From Ramlibacter sp. (lineage in GTDB: Bacteria; Pseudomonadota; Gammaproteobacteria; Burkholderiales; Burkholderiaceae_C): a DNA stretch of 64,000 bases. The notes beneath the pieces are model-generated. The model was not told where the DNA came from, ran no database searches, and saw only the letters and a list, made by a program, of their open reading frames with translations. Made by a program: the position numbers and the translations under genes. The stretch covers positions 62,001 through 126,000 of the forward strand of contig JAUYOG010000004.1 of NCBI GenBank assembly GCA_030695945.1. The letters run 5' to 3'. Positions 1-8,923 of the stretch are shown in pieces; positions within the stretch are counted from its first letter, which is position 1; each line of letters begins with the position of its first letter.

Positions 1-1175
1 GGGTCCAGCCCGAGCTGCGGTGCCATCTCGTCGAGCAGCGACTCGACGGCGAAGCGGACGTTCACCGCGCCGTGGCCGCGCATCGCGCCGCAGGGCGGCA
101 GGTTGGTGTACACGCGATAGCCGCGGTAGCGAACGGCACCGACCTTGTACAGCGCATGCAGCAGCGCGCCGGCATAGAGGATCGTGACGAGGCCGTAGCC
201 GCCGTAGGCGCCGCCGCGCTGCACCACTTCCGCCTCCAGGGCGGTGATCTCGCCGCTGCGCTTCGCGCCGATCTTCAGGCGGATCTCGCTGTGCGGTCGG
301 CCGCGATGCGTGAGGAACACCTCCTCGCGCGTCAGCTCCAGCCTCACCGCGCCGCCCGCCGCGCGTGCCAGGGCCGCGGTGATCATCTCGAAGTTGAGCG
401 GCTCGACGCGATGCCCGAAGCCGCCCCCGACGAAGGGCTTGACGACACGCACCTGCGATCCGTCGATGCCCAACGTCTGCGCCAGCATCAGGTGCAGGTA
501 ATACGGAACCTGCGTCACCGAGTGCACGGTGAGCCGCTCGCGCTCGGGCTCCCATTGCGCGAAGGTGGAATTCAGTTCGATCTGGCCGTGCGCCACTTCC
601 GCGCACTCGTAACTGCGCTCGAGCACGAGGTCCGCGGCGGCGAAACCCGCGTCCACATCGCCGAAGTCCTGCTCGACCCGCCGCTCCAGGTTGCCCGGCT
701 TGTCGGCGTGCAGCTGCACGGCGTCCTCCGCCCGCGCCTCGCCGGCGGTGAACAGCGCGGGCAGCTCGTCGAACTCGACCTCCACCGCGGCCAGCGCCGC
801 GCGCGCCGCCGCCTCGGTCTCGGCGGCCACGGCGAACAGGGGTTCACCGCGGTAGCGCACCTTGCCGCGCGCCAGCGGCCACTCGTTCTGCGCGATCGGG
901 ATCACGCCATAGGGCGCGGAGAAATCGTCGCCCGTGATCACCGCGCGCACGCCCGGCAGCGCCAGCGCCTTGCGCGCGTCGATCGAGCGGATGGTGGCAT
1001 GGGCGACGCGGCTGCGACCGATCAGGCCCACCAGCGCGTGGCCCAGCGGCAGATCGGCCGTGTAGCGCGCGCGCCCCGTCACTTTCTCGATCCCGTCCAC
1101 CAGCGGAGTGCGCTCGCCGATCGAGTGCGTCGGCGGCGCCGGGGCGCGGTCCAGGGCGTGGGGTTCGCGTTTCAT
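1..1175 (-). CDS. hcrA: 4-hydroxybenzoyl-CoA reductase alpha (molybdenum) subunit, partial
   Basis: Xanthine-oxidase-family large subunit whose frame is open from the ATG at 1175 to the left edge, so about 391 N-terminal residues are present and the C-terminus is outside. Visible motifs are the GGGFGHR loop near residues 250-256 and CGAMRGHG near 362-369, which bind the molybdopterin cofactor in this family. The start overlaps the hcrC stop as ATGA. In the family this subunit carries the Mo site that removes the phenolic hydroxyl of 4-hydroxybenzoyl-CoA, giving benzoyl-CoA. The specific substrate is inferred from the strongly HcrC-like partner and from the benzoyl-CoA island next door; another Mo hydroxylase (aldehyde or xanthine type) cannot be excluded without the rest of the gene and the HcrB subunit. 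Confidence 0.72.
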   Translation of the reverse strand, partial: MKREPHALDRAPAPPTHSIGERTPLVDGIEKVTGRARYTADLPLGHALVGLIGRSRVAHATIRSIDARKALALPGVRAVITGDDFSAPYGVIPIAQNEWPLARGKVRYRGEPLFAVAAETEAAARAALAAVEVEFDELPALFTAGEARAEDAVQLHADKPGNLERRVEQDFGDVDAGFAAADLVLERSYECAEVAHGQIELNSTFAQWEPERERLTVHSVTQVPYYLHLMLAQTLGIDGSQVRVVKPFVGGGFGHRVEPLNFEMITAALARAAGGAVRLELTREEVFLTHRGRPHSEIRLKIGAKRSGEITALEAEVVQRGGAYGGYGLVTILYAGALLHALYKVGAVRYRGYRVYTNLPPCGAMRGHGAVNVRFAVESLLDEMAPQLGLD

Positions 1176-1636
1176 GGCGCGGCGGCGGCTTGCACCGACT
1201 CGATGATCTTGACGTAGCCCGTGCAGCGGCACAGGTTGCCGGCGAGCGCTTCGCGGATCTGCTCCTCCGTCGGCTGCGCCTCGCGGCGCAGCAGCGCCTC
1301 GGCGGCCATCACCATGCCCGGCGTGCAGAAGCCGCATTGCGTGCCCAGCTTCTCGTGGAAAGCCTGCTGCAGGCGGCTCATGCGGCCGGCCTGGGCCAGC
1401 GCCTCGATGGTCTCGACGCGTTTGCCCTGCACGCTGGCGGCCAGCGTGATGCACGACAGCCGCGGCTGGCCGTCGACCAGCACCGTGCAGGCGCCGCATT
1501 CGCCGCCGTCGCAGCCCTGCTTGGTGCCGGTGAGCGCGAGCTGGTCGCGCAGCACCTCCAGCAACAGCGCGCTGCCGGGCGCGGCCACTTCATGCAGCCG
1601 GCCGTTCACTTCCAGGCGCAATAGATGATTTGTCAT
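1172..1636 (-). CDS. hcrC: 4-hydroxybenzoyl-CoA reductase gamma (2Fe-2S) subunit
   Basis: A 154-residue two-cluster iron-sulfur subunit. Cysteines C42, C47, C50, C62 form the plant-ferredoxin-type [2Fe-2S] site and C101, C104, C136, C138 (CGFC and CRC) the second [2Fe-2S] site, the arrangement of all xanthine-oxidase-family small subunits. Sequence blocks such as GTKQGCDGGECGACTVLVD and EKLGTQCGFCTPGM match what I recall of HcrC of Thauera. It passes electrons between ferredoxin and the Mo site of HcrA. A GGTGAAG ribosome site lies before the ATG, and the stop overlaps the hcrA start. It follows padJ after a repeat-containing gap of 91 bases and may be the tail of the same transcript. Confidence 0.78.
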   Translation of the reverse strand: MTNHLLRLEVNGRLHEVAAPGSALLLEVLRDQLALTGTKQGCDGGECGACTVLVDGQPRLSCITLAASVQGKRVETIEALAQAGRMSRLQQAFHEKLGTQCGFCTPGMVMAAEALLRREAQPTEEQIREALAGNLCRCTGYVKIIESVQAAAAP

Positions 1637-1650
1637 TTCTTCACCAGGGC

Positions 1651-1727
1651 GACCGCGGAACCGGCTCCGCCGGGCCGCTGGTAGCGCCCCCTTGAGGGGG
1701 AGGCGCCGAAGGCGCTTCGGGGGTGTT
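1651..1727 (-). repeat. Post-stop GC-rich hairpin repeat, copy A
   Basis: Begins directly after the TGA of the phenylacetate-CoA ligase gene. Read on the minus strand it contains GCGCC-TTC-GGCGC, CCCCCTCAAGGGGG and a CCGGC...GCCGG stem. Nearly identical copies are at 21064-21141 and 63924-64000, always in the same orientation relative to the upstream gene. Its position suggests a transcript-end structure rather than a coding or mobile function, but no U tract follows. Confidence 0.8.
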
Positions 1728-3074
1728 TCATTGTTTCGGCCGCAGGTCGCGCACGCGCACGGCCTTGCCTTGCGAACGCGGGATCGACCCGACGGGCTGC
1801 ACCGTCACGTCGGTCGAGATGCCGATCATCGACTTGATGTGATGGGTGACGTCGCGCGCGATGGCATCGAACTGCTGCGTCGAGACGCCCGGCAGGGCTT
1901 CGACTTCCACGCGCACTTGGTCGAGGATGCCCTTGCGCTCGACCACCAGCTGGTAGTGCGGCGCGAGGTTGGGCCGAGTCAGCAGCACGGCCTCGATCTG
2001 CGAGGGGTACACGTTGACGCCGCGGATGATCAACATGTCGTCATTGCGTCCCGTGATGCGCAGGATGCGCACATGGGTGCGGCCGCAGTCGCAGGGCTGG
2101 GTGGTGAGGCGGGTGATGTCGCGCGTGCGGTAGCGGATCATCGGCAGCGCCTGCTTGGTCAGGGTGGTGATCACCAGCTCGCCGGCCTCGCCCTCGGGCA
2201 GCGGCCGGCCCGTGTCCGGATCGATCACCTCGAACAGGAAGTGGTCCTCCCAGCCGTGCAGGCCGTCCTGGCACTCGCACTCGCAGGCCACGCCCGGCCC
2301 CATGATCTCCGACAGGCCGTAGATGTCCACCGCCTTCACGCCGATGCGCGATTCGATCTCCCGGCGCATCGCCGCGCTCCAGGGCTCGGCGCCGAACAGG
2401 CCGACGCGCAGCGCGCTCTGGCGCAGGTCCACGCCCTGCTGCTCCGCCAGTTCGGCGATGGCCAGCGCGTAGGAAGGCGTGGCGCACAGCACGCGCGCCT
2501 TGAAGTCCATGATCAGCGCGATCTGCCGCTCGGTCGAGCCGCCCGACATGGGCACCACCACCGCGCCGAGCCGCTCGGCGCCGTAGTGCGCGCCCAGCCC
2601 GCCGGTGAACAGGCCGTAGCCGTACGCGTTGTGCACGACGTCGCCGGGACGGATGCCCGCGGCGAACATCGAGCGCGCCATCAGGTCGGACCAGTTGTTG
2701 ATGTCCTCGTGGGTGTAGCCGACGACGGTGGGCTTGCCCGTCGTGCCCGACGAGGCGTGCAGCCGGGCCAGCTGGCCCTGGGGCCGCGCGAACAGGCCGA
2801 AGGGATAGTTGTCGCGCAGGTCCGTCTTGACGGTGAACGGCAACTGCGCGACGTCGTCCAACGTCCGGATGTCTGCCGGCCGCAGCCCCTTGGCCTGAAG
2901 GCGCTGGCGCAGGACGGGCACGTTGTCGTACGCGTTCTGCAGCATGGCGCGCAGCCGTTCGAGCTGCAATTGCGCCAGCCGCTCGCGCGGCATTGTCTCC
3001 TGCTCGCGGTGCAGGAAGCTGCGCTCCAGTCCGCCGGTGCGATACCCGGTTTCCGCTGTCGAGATGGCACCCAT
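1728..3074 (-). CDS. padJ: Phenylacetate-CoA ligase (AMP-forming)
   Basis: A 448-residue member of the PaaK/PadJ branch of the adenylate-forming superfamily: phenylacetate + ATP + CoA to phenylacetyl-CoA, a soluble cytoplasmic enzyme. The P-loop-like motif SSGTTGKPT lies near residue 110, YGLSE near 255 and the YRTRD motif near 315; the length is normal for PaaK. A strong AGGAGGT site precedes the ATG. It is the last gene behind padBCD (30-base gap), so it supplies the substrate of the PadBCD oxidase. I call it padJ from this context; by sequence alone the aerobic paaK name would fit equally, but no paa monooxygenase genes are in the window. Confidence 0.88.
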   Translation of the reverse strand: MGAISTAETGYRTGGLERSFLHREQETMPRERLAQLQLERLRAMLQNAYDNVPVLRQRLQAKGLRPADIRTLDDVAQLPFTVKTDLRDNYPFGLFARPQGQLARLHASSGTTGKPTVVGYTHEDINNWSDLMARSMFAAGIRPGDVVHNAYGYGLFTGGLGAHYGAERLGAVVVPMSGGSTERQIALIMDFKARVLCATPSYALAIAELAEQQGVDLRQSALRVGLFGAEPWSAAMRREIESRIGVKAVDIYGLSEIMGPGVACECECQDGLHGWEDHFLFEVIDPDTGRPLPEGEAGELVITTLTKQALPMIRYRTRDITRLTTQPCDCGRTHVRILRITGRNDDMLIIRGVNVYPSQIEAVLLTRPNLAPHYQLVVERKGILDQVRVEVEALPGVSTQQFDAIARDVTHHIKSMIGISTDVTVQPVGSIPRSQGKAVRVRDLRPKQ

Positions 3075-3104
3075 GGGACCTCCTGGTTGTCTGGGAAATT
3101 GAAT

Positions 3105-3962
3105 TCAGCGCGGCACGCCGCGCACCGGCAGCCGCGCCAGGGAAAAGCCCTGGTAGTACGCGCCGCGCGTGACCAGCGTGAACTTGAAATACGCGCCGGT
3201 CGCCGCGACGACAGCGCCGGCGGCCGTGAGCAGGGCGGCGCTCAATGCGCCCTGGGCCGTACCGAAGCTCGCTACCAGGACCAGGGCCAGCGGTGCGGCG
3301 CTGCCCAGCCACTGCAGGGCGATGCCGGTGCGGTCGATCGCGGCCAGCGCCGGCACGGGCGCGCCCGCGATGCTCGCCCGCCAGGCCCGCCAGAGCAGCC
3401 AGCGCATGAGCACCAGCACGCCGAACAGCGCGACGAGCGCTCCGCCCGCGAACTGCCATGCCGCCACCACCCAGAACAGGCCCGCCCCTTCGGCGAGACC
3501 CGTGAGCACCAGCAGCGGCACCGTCAACGGCACGCGCCACGTCGGGATGCCCTTGGCGCCCTGCACGATGCGCGCCTGGCAGTACAGGAAGGCCAGCGCG
3601 GCGATGGCCAGCGGCGCCGCCCAGGCGCTCACGCCGGCCAGGAGGCCCAGGCCGAGCCCGAAAACGAGGACCGAAACCAGGGCTTCGCGCGACATCCATG
3701 AGGTGCGCGCATTGAGGAAAACGTTCATCGCGCGCAGCGGCCGGCCTATCTCCAGCCACACGCAGAACAGCCCCAGGCCGACCAGGCCGAGCCCGCCCAG
3801 CACGAGCGCGATGGCGGCGATGCCCTTGACGCCCGAAAGCTGGGTGAACAACAGCAGGCCCGCGCCCGCGCCGCCGCCCATGAAGTTGCCGGCGGCGCGC
3901 CAGTCCCACTGGTACTGCTGCCGCGGCGCCGGGCCGACGCTGAGGTTCTTCTGTGTGCTCAT
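3105..3962 (-). CDS. padD: Phenylacetyl-CoA:acceptor oxidoreductase membrane subunit (NrfD-like)
   Basis: A 285-residue polytopic membrane protein with about eight hydrophobic stretches, resembling the NrfD/DmsC/PsrC quinone-interacting anchor subunits. In the PadBCD complex it would hold PadB and PadC at the membrane and hand electrons to the quinone pool. The start overlaps the padC stop (ATGA), a sign of coupled translation. I see no haem-binding histidine pattern, as expected for NrfD-type anchors. The family is assigned from hydropathy and gene order; the substrate is inferred from PadB and the neighbouring ligase. Confidence 0.8.
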   Translation of the reverse strand: MSTQKNLSVGPAPRQQYQWDWRAAGNFMGGGAGAGLLLFTQLSGVKGIAAIALVLGGLGLVGLGLFCVWLEIGRPLRAMNVFLNARTSWMSREALVSVLVFGLGLGLLAGVSAWAAPLAIAALAFLYCQARIVQGAKGIPTWRVPLTVPLLVLTGLAEGAGLFWVVAAWQFAGGALVALFGVLVLMRWLLWRAWRASIAGAPVPALAAIDRTGIALQWLGSAAPLALVLVASFGTAQGALSAALLTAAGAVVAATGAYFKFTLVTRGAYYQGFSLARLPVRGVPR

Positions 3963-4615
3963 GGCGCCGCCTTCTTGTCCCAGAGGTAGTAGAAGCCGGG
4001 GCCGGTGCCCAGCTCCTCGTGCATGCGGAAATGCTCGTTCTTCGCGAGCAGCTGCGAGACGTTGCTCTGCGGGTCGTCGATGTCGCCGAACGCCATGGCG
4101 TCGGCGATGCACGAGTTCACGCACGCGGGCGTGGCCTCGGGGTCCATGCCCGGCACCAGCCCTTGCTCCAGCCCGGCGTCGATGCGGTCCACGCAGAAGG
4201 TGCACTTGGTCGCGACCGAGCGCTTGGCGTCGTCGTGCCGGTATTCCTCGTTGATGGTGGGCGTGGTGCCGTACGCAAAGGCCGCGAGGTCGGTCTTGTA
4301 GCGCGCCTGGTAGGGGCAGGCGACGGCGCAGTACGCGCAGCCGATGCACAGGTCATAGTCGATGGTGACGATGCCGTCGTCGCGCTTCTTCGTGGCCGTG
4401 GTCGGGCACACCGGCAGGCAGGCCGGCTCGTCGCAATGCTGGCAGCCGATGGGGATGAAGGCGCGCTGCACGTCGGGGTACTCGCCCACCTCGATGTCGA
4501 GCACGCGCCGCCACTGCACGCCCGGCGGCGTGGCGTTGGCGTGCTTGCACGCGGCCGTGCACGACTGGCAGCCGACGCAGCGCCGCAGGTCCGCGACCAT
4601 GACGTAGCGTGTCAT
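3959..4615 (-). CDS. padC: Phenylacetyl-CoA:acceptor oxidoreductase iron-sulfur subunit
   Basis: A 218-residue four-cluster ferredoxin of the DmsB/NrfC type. Cysteine groups are CVGCQSCTAAC near the N-terminus, CQHCDEPACLPVCP, CIGCAYCAVACP, and a last group starting CTFC. It relays electrons from the molybdenum subunit PadB to the membrane subunit PadD. Both ends overlap neighbours by ATGA (padB upstream, padD downstream), so the three subunits are translationally coupled in the stoichiometric order B-C-D. Confidence 0.87.
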   Translation of the reverse strand: MTRYVMVADLRRCVGCQSCTAACKHANATPPGVQWRRVLDIEVGEYPDVQRAFIPIGCQHCDEPACLPVCPTTATKKRDDGIVTIDYDLCIGCAYCAVACPYQARYKTDLAAFAYGTTPTINEEYRHDDAKRSVATKCTFCVDRIDAGLEQGLVPGMDPEATPACVNSCIADAMAFGDIDDPQSNVSQLLAKNEHFRMHEELGTGPGFYYLWDKKAAP

Positions 4616-7347
4616 CGCCGTGCTCCCGCGGCTGCCTTGCCGATCTTGACGCGCACGATGTCGGCGCCGGAGCCGGTGGAGTCGGTGAGGTCCATCGACA
4701 TGGTGGCCAGCGTGTTCAGGCTGGGCACGCCGAAGTCCTTGGCCAGCGGCGTCGCCCAGTGCTCGAACTGCCCGATCAGCAGCAGCGTGTCGGGGCGGAT
4801 GCCCTGGCGCAGCACGGCGCTGCCGCGCACGCTGCGCGCGGGCGTGGCGATCTCGATCTCGTCGCCCTCGGCAATGCCCAGCTTGCGCGCGGCCTCGGTG
4901 TTCATGATCACGCCGCGGTGGCCGGCGATGTTGTCGGCCACTTCCTTGATCATCTGTACGCCGACGTTGCCGCCCCAGGCGTACTGCATGCTGCGCGCGG
5001 TGAGCAGCCAGAACGGGTAGTCCTGCGGCTGGCCGCCGGCCTTGACCACGGCCGCCTGCCAGGCCGCGCCGAAGTCCTTGCACGCGGGCAGTGCCTGGTA
5101 TTCCTCCAGCTGCGTGTCCCACCAGTTCATGTCGTTCTCGTGCAGGCGCCGGCCCAGCTCCACGCCCACGCGCGCCAGCCGCTCCTGGTAGGGCAGCTCG
5201 AAGCGCAGGCCCTTCTCCTTGAGCACGGGGAACAGGTACCAGTCGCTCTGCGGGAAGGGCCGCGTCGACAGGCCCTTCTCCTTCCACCAGTCCAGCCCGT
5301 GTATCTCGGCGCCCTCCGTCAGCTCGGCGCTGGCGGCACGGCAGACCGCATCCCAGATCTTTTCGCAGCTGTGCACTTCCTTCAGGTCCAGCGAGAAATC
5401 GCCGTGCGGATTCTTCAGCGGCACGCCGCCCGCGCCCTTGTTGATGTAGGCGTTGTACTTCTCGGTGAGGCCGGTGCGCTGCGCCAGTTCGGTGGCGATG
5501 TCGGTGAAGTCACGCGCCTCGCCGCTCACGGCCACCGCGGGCTGGCGCAGGGCGAAGCCCTGGTGGTTCCAGAACTGCTCGATGTACTTGGTGCCGCCGA
5601 TGCGAATCAGCTGCAGGCTCTCCAGGTCCGTGGCTTCGGGCAGCAGGATGTCGGCAAAGTGGTTGGTCTCGTCGCGGGTATAGGCGAAGGCGACGACAAA
5701 GGGGAAACGGGCCATCTTTGCGCCCACGGCCGTCGTGTCCCAGAACGAGATCGCGGGATTGGTGCGATAGACGAACCACACGTCCGGCAGCGTCACGCGC
5801 GGCAGGCCCTTGGGCGTTTCGTCCAGGAACATCCACGAGAAGTGCGTGGGCCCCAGCGCCTGGCTCCAGGGGCCGTCGGCGGCCAGCGGCACCATGGTGC
5901 GGTAGGCATTGCGGATGTTGGGCTTGGGCGACCAGTGTTCCTTGTCGGTCGGGTTCAGCGGGTAATGCATGAAGCCGTCCGGGCCGGGCTGGACGCTCTC
6001 CAGCCGCTCGGACATCGGGCGGTTCAGCCGCACGGTCGTCCCGATCGTGCCGCCCGGCACTTCCAGCGCGCCGACCAGCGTGGCCAGCATCGTGCGAGCC
6101 CAGCAGCATTCGAAGCCGCCCCAGCCGTTGTTCACGGTCTTGCCCAGCGACACGGCCACCGGCCGGTAGGGCATGGTCTTGCCGTCGATCTCGATGGTCT
6201 GGCCCACACAGGCGTGTTCCGAGAATTCCTGCGCGATCTTGCGGATGACATCCGCTTTCACGTCGCAGATGCCCGCGGCCCACTCGGGCGAATAGGGCTT
6301 CATGTGGGCAACCAGCTTGTCGAACGCGGTCTCGCCGGACAGCAGGCCGTCGCCGAGGACATCGCCGTCGGCGCCGATCTCCACGGCGTCCGCCTCGCAA
6401 TAGCCTTCCAGCGCCTCCGTGAGGCCGGGCGTGTCGTGCACCCGCGCCATGCCGGTGGCCGCGTCGCGCACCAGCGGCTTGCGCGTGGCGCGGTCGCGCA
6501 GGTAGGTACCGGACGGACCCACGAGATACGGAGAGGCGGTATGGCGCGCGAGGAATTCCAGGTCGAGCTTCTCGCGCGGCAGCTCGTGCAGCATCACGTG
6601 GATCAGCGCATAGAGGAAGGCGGCGTCGGTCTTGGGCTTGATCGGCACCCACTGCGCCGAGCAGGCGCCGGTGACCGACAGGTGCGGCTCGACCTGCACC
6701 CGCTTCATGCCGCGCACCCGCGCCTTGGCGTGGCGCCAGACGCCGACCACGCCGCCGGAGGCCTCGACGTTGGCGCCACAGGAGATCAGGTAGTTGCACA
6801 GCGGCGTGTCGGGCGCGACGATGAAGGCGCGATGCCAGAACTCGCCGTACAGGTGCTCGGAGTGGTAGCACTTGACGCCCTGCCCCGAGCCGAAGCCCAT
6901 GTCCACGGGGCCCCACGCACCCAGGAACGCGGGGAAGGTGCCCATGTACGACTGCGGCGTGCCGCCGCCGCCGAAGCTGGCGGCCACGCGCGGGTAGCCG
7001 GACTCGTCGGTGACGCCGCTCTCCCGCACGGCCTTGAGCCTCGCCGTGATGAGGTCCATCGCCTCGTCCCACGAGACCGGCACGAAGCCCGGATCCTCGC
7101 CACGCCCCTTCTTCGGGTTGGTGCGCTTCATCGGCGAGAGCACGCGGTTCGGGTTGTACGTCTTCTGGACCAGGCCATAGGCCTTCACGCAGACCTTGCC
7201 CCCGCCCGGGTGGACGGCCGCCGCGCAGAAATTGGGCTCGACCTCGGTCGCCACGCCGTCCTGCACCTTGACGGTGAGCAGGTCCGGGCCGGCGACGCAC
7301 TGGTAGCAGTACGTCGGCACGCGCTTCGTGACGGCCGCTTCTTTCAT
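4612..7347 (-). CDS. padB: Phenylacetyl-CoA:acceptor oxidoreductase molybdopterin subunit
   Basis: A 911-residue member of the DMSO-reductase superfamily (bis-MGD enzymes). The N-terminal [4Fe-4S] site is formed by C14, C17, C41 and C53, and the C-terminal 150 residues look like the molybdopterin dinucleotide-binding domain. In denitrifying Thauera and Azoarcus the PadBCD enzyme oxidises phenylacetyl-CoA by four electrons to phenylglyoxylate, without oxygen. This gene heads the padB-padC-padD-padJ set, which makes that assignment much stronger than the superfamily alone. No Tat signal is visible, so the active site is expected in the cytoplasm. The ribosome site before the ATG is weak. Other DMSO-reductase-family enzymes are possible but do not fit the neighbours. 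Confidence 0.85.
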   Translation of the reverse strand: MKEAAVTKRVPTYCYQCVAGPDLLTVKVQDGVATEVEPNFCAAAVHPGGGKVCVKAYGLVQKTYNPNRVLSPMKRTNPKKGRGEDPGFVPVSWDEAMDLITARLKAVRESGVTDESGYPRVAASFGGGGTPQSYMGTFPAFLGAWGPVDMGFGSGQGVKCYHSEHLYGEFWHRAFIVAPDTPLCNYLISCGANVEASGGVVGVWRHAKARVRGMKRVQVEPHLSVTGACSAQWVPIKPKTDAAFLYALIHVMLHELPREKLDLEFLARHTASPYLVGPSGTYLRDRATRKPLVRDAATGMARVHDTPGLTEALEGYCEADAVEIGADGDVLGDGLLSGETAFDKLVAHMKPYSPEWAAGICDVKADVIRKIAQEFSEHACVGQTIEIDGKTMPYRPVAVSLGKTVNNGWGGFECCWARTMLATLVGALEVPGGTIGTTVRLNRPMSERLESVQPGPDGFMHYPLNPTDKEHWSPKPNIRNAYRTMVPLAADGPWSQALGPTHFSWMFLDETPKGLPRVTLPDVWFVYRTNPAISFWDTTAVGAKMARFPFVVAFAYTRDETNHFADILLPEATDLESLQLIRIGGTKYIEQFWNHQGFALRQPAVAVSGEARDFTDIATELAQRTGLTEKYNAYINKGAGGVPLKNPHGDFSLDLKEVHSCEKIWDAVCRAASAELTEGAEIHGLDWWKEKGLSTRPFPQSDWYLFPVLKEKGLRFELPYQERLARVGVELGRRLHENDMNWWDTQLEEYQALPACKDFGAAWQAAVVKAGGQPQDYPFWLLTARSMQYAWGGNVGVQMIKEVADNIAGHRGVIMNTEAARKLGIAEGDEIEIATPARSVRGSAVLRQGIRPDTLLLIGQFEHWATPLAKDFGVPSLNTLATMSMDLTDSTGSGADIVRVKIGKAAAGARR

Positions 7348-7395
7348 GCTAGGCCTGCCTGCAGTGTGGGTTTCATCGATATTCCTTTCGTTGCC

Positions 7396-8088
7396 TCAGC
7401 CGCCGAGGTAGGCCTGCTGCACCTGCGGGTCGTGCAGCAACTCCTGGGCGGAGCCGGACAGCACCACGCGGCCGGTCTCCATGACATAGCCGCGGTCGGC
7501 GATGCCGAGCGCGGCGCGCGCGTTCTGGTCGACCAGCAGGATGGTCGTGCCCAGCGCCTTCAGCGCGGCGATGCGCGAGAAGATCTCGGCCACCAGCCGC
7601 GGCGCCAGGCCCATGCTCGGCTCGTCGAGCAACAAGAGGCGTGGCTCGGCCATGAGCGCGCGGCCGATCGCCAGCATCTGCTGCTGGCCGCCGGAGAGGT
7701 TGCCCGCCAGGGCGCGCCGCTTGTCCGCAAGCGCGGGGAAGATCGAGAAGATGCGCGCCAGTCCGTCGCGGGCGCCGCGCGCGAAGGCGCCGAGTTTCAG
7801 GTTGTCTTCCACCGTCATCGGCGCGAACACCTGGCGGCCTTCGGGCACCTGCACGATGCCCAGCTTGACGCGCTTTTGCGCATGCATGGACGCGAGGTCG
7901 GCGCCGTCGAAGCGGATGGTGCCGCCCCAGGAGGGCTGCACGCCGGAGATCGCACGCAACAGCGTCGTCTTGCCGGCGCCGTTGGCGCCCACCAGCGCGA
8001 CCAGCTCGCCAGCGCCCACGGTCAGGCTCACGCCCGACAGCGCGGGGATGCGGCCATAGCGGCTGTCGAGGCGGTCGACTTCAAGCAT
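7396..8088 (-). CDS. livF: ABC transporter ATP-binding protein, LivF type
   Basis: A 230-residue ATPase of a branched-chain amino-acid-type importer. Walker A is GANGAGKTT, signature LSGGQQQM, Walker B RLLLLDEPSMGLAP. The start chosen is the ATG at 8088, which overlaps the livG stop by eight bases; the upstream in-frame ATG lies inside livG. Together with livJHMG upstream it forms a complete five-component importer, and the location between padB and the pad/bcr genes suggests an aromatic acid such as phenylacetate or benzoate as substrate. The substrate is inference only. Confidence 0.87.
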   Translation of the reverse strand: MLEVDRLDSRYGRIPALSGVSLTVGAGELVALVGANGAGKTTLLRAISGVQPSWGGTIRFDGADLASMHAQKRVKLGIVQVPEGRQVFAPMTVEDNLKLGAFARGARDGLARIFSIFPALADKRRALAGNLSGGQQQMLAIGRALMAEPRLLLLDEPSMGLAPRLVAEIFSRIAALKALGTTILLVDQNARAALGIADRGYVMETGRVVLSGSAQELLHDPQVQQAYLGG

Positions 8089-8923
8089 ATGCCGCCCCCG
8101 CATTCGCTCCCTCCCCCTCCGGGGGAGGGCTGGGGCGGGGGCAATCGTCCGTGGCCCCCGTGCCCAGATAGGCCTCGATCACGCGCGCATCGGCCGCGAC
8201 TTCGGCGGGCGTGCCCTCGGCCAGCTTGCGGCCGTGGTCGAGCACGAAGATGTGGTCCGACACCTCCATCACGAGGCGCATGTTGTGTTCCACCAGCACC
8301 ACCGTCGTGCCTTCGGCGGCCAGGCGCCGGATCAGCGCGTCGATCTCGCGCGCCTCGGTCGCGTTGAGGCCGGCGGCTGGCTCGTCCAGGAGCAGGAGCA
8401 GCGGCTGCGCACCGAGCGCGCGGGCGATCTCGAGGCGCTTGAGCGCGCCGTAGGGCATGGAGGCCGAGGGCACGTCCTCGTAGCCCGCCAGCCCCACCTG
8501 GCGCAACAGCGCGCGGGCCGCGTCGCGGCAGGCGGTCTCGGCGCGCACCAGCGCCTTGGTGTGGAGCAGCGCGGCGAACAGCGAGCACCGGTCGCGCAGG
8601 TGGCGGCCGGTCATCACGTTCTCCAGCGCCGTCATGTTGAAGAACACCTGCAGGTTCTGGAAGGTGCGGCCGATGCCGGCGGCGGCGAACTCGTGCACCG
8701 GCTGGCCGAAGAGCTCTCGTCCGGCCAGGCGGATGCTGCCGGTGTCGGGCCGGTACACGCCGCTCAGCATGTTGATCAGGCTGGTCTTGCCGGCGCCGTT
8801 CGGCCCGATCACCGAGTGCACGGCGCCGCCCTGCACGTGCATCTCCAGCCCCTCGATGGCGTGCACGCCGCCGAAGGCCTTCGAGAGGTTGCGGATGTCC
8901 AGGAGCGGGGCGGCCGCATTCAT
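8081..8923 (-). CDS. livG: ABC transporter ATP-binding protein, LivG type
   Basis: A 280-residue ATPase with Walker A GPNGAGKTS and Walker B LLLLLDEPAAGLN; the signature segment reads SMPYGALKRLEIARAL instead of the usual LSGGQ, a common LivG variant. The ATG at 8923 overlaps the livM stop (ATGA). The last 18 or so residues (CPRPSPPPEGEG and onward) are encoded by a GC-rich intergenic-type repeat and look like a recent C-terminal extension beyond the normal LivG end at about residue 260. Probably harmless, since the tail follows the conserved EAYLG end of the family. Confidence 0.87.
   Translation of the reverse strand: MNAAAPLLDIRNLSKAFGGVHAIEGLEMHVQGGAVHSVIGPNGAGKTSLINMLSGVYRPDTGSIRLAGRELFGQPVHEFAAAGIGRTFQNLQVFFNMTALENVMTGRHLRDRCSLFAALLHTKALVRAETACRDAARALLRQVGLAGYEDVPSASMPYGALKRLEIARALGAQPLLLLLDEPAAGLNATEAREIDALIRRLAAEGTTVVLVEHNMRLVMEVSDHIFVLDHGRKLAEGTPAEVAADARVIEAYLGTGATDDCPRPSPPPEGEGANAGAAYA
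8098..8143. repeat. GC-rich inverted repeat embedded in the 3' end of livG
   Basis: Contains CTCCCCCTCC and GGGGGAGG arms followed by a G-rich run. It encodes the non-conserved tail of LivG, so an intergenic repeat has been captured by the reading frame. Confidence 0.6.

Noticed and set aside
72..1217. Open plus-strand frame over the left edge
   Set aside because: The minus strand encodes the molybdopterin subunit HcrA with family motifs and a coupled start; the plus-strand frame is its shadow.
1728..3074. Aerobic PaaK as part of the phenylacetyl-CoA epoxidase pathway
   Set aside because: No paaABCDE or other aerobic genes in the window; the gene is behind padBCD. The protein family alone does not separate the two roles.
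4612..7347. Alternative identity of the molybdenum subunit as a DMSO, tetrathionate or ethylbenzene-type enzyme
   Set aside because: No Tat signal, a NrfD-type anchor, and direct linkage to phenylacetate-CoA ligase and phenylglyoxylate oxidoreductase genes favour PadB.
4609..8367. Very long plus-strand open frame of more than 1,200 codons opposite padB and livF
   Set aside because: It mirrors the third-position GC bias of the genes on the minus strand, has a composition rich in His, Arg, Ala and Gly and no recognisable domain; padB and livF on the other strand carry clear motifs.
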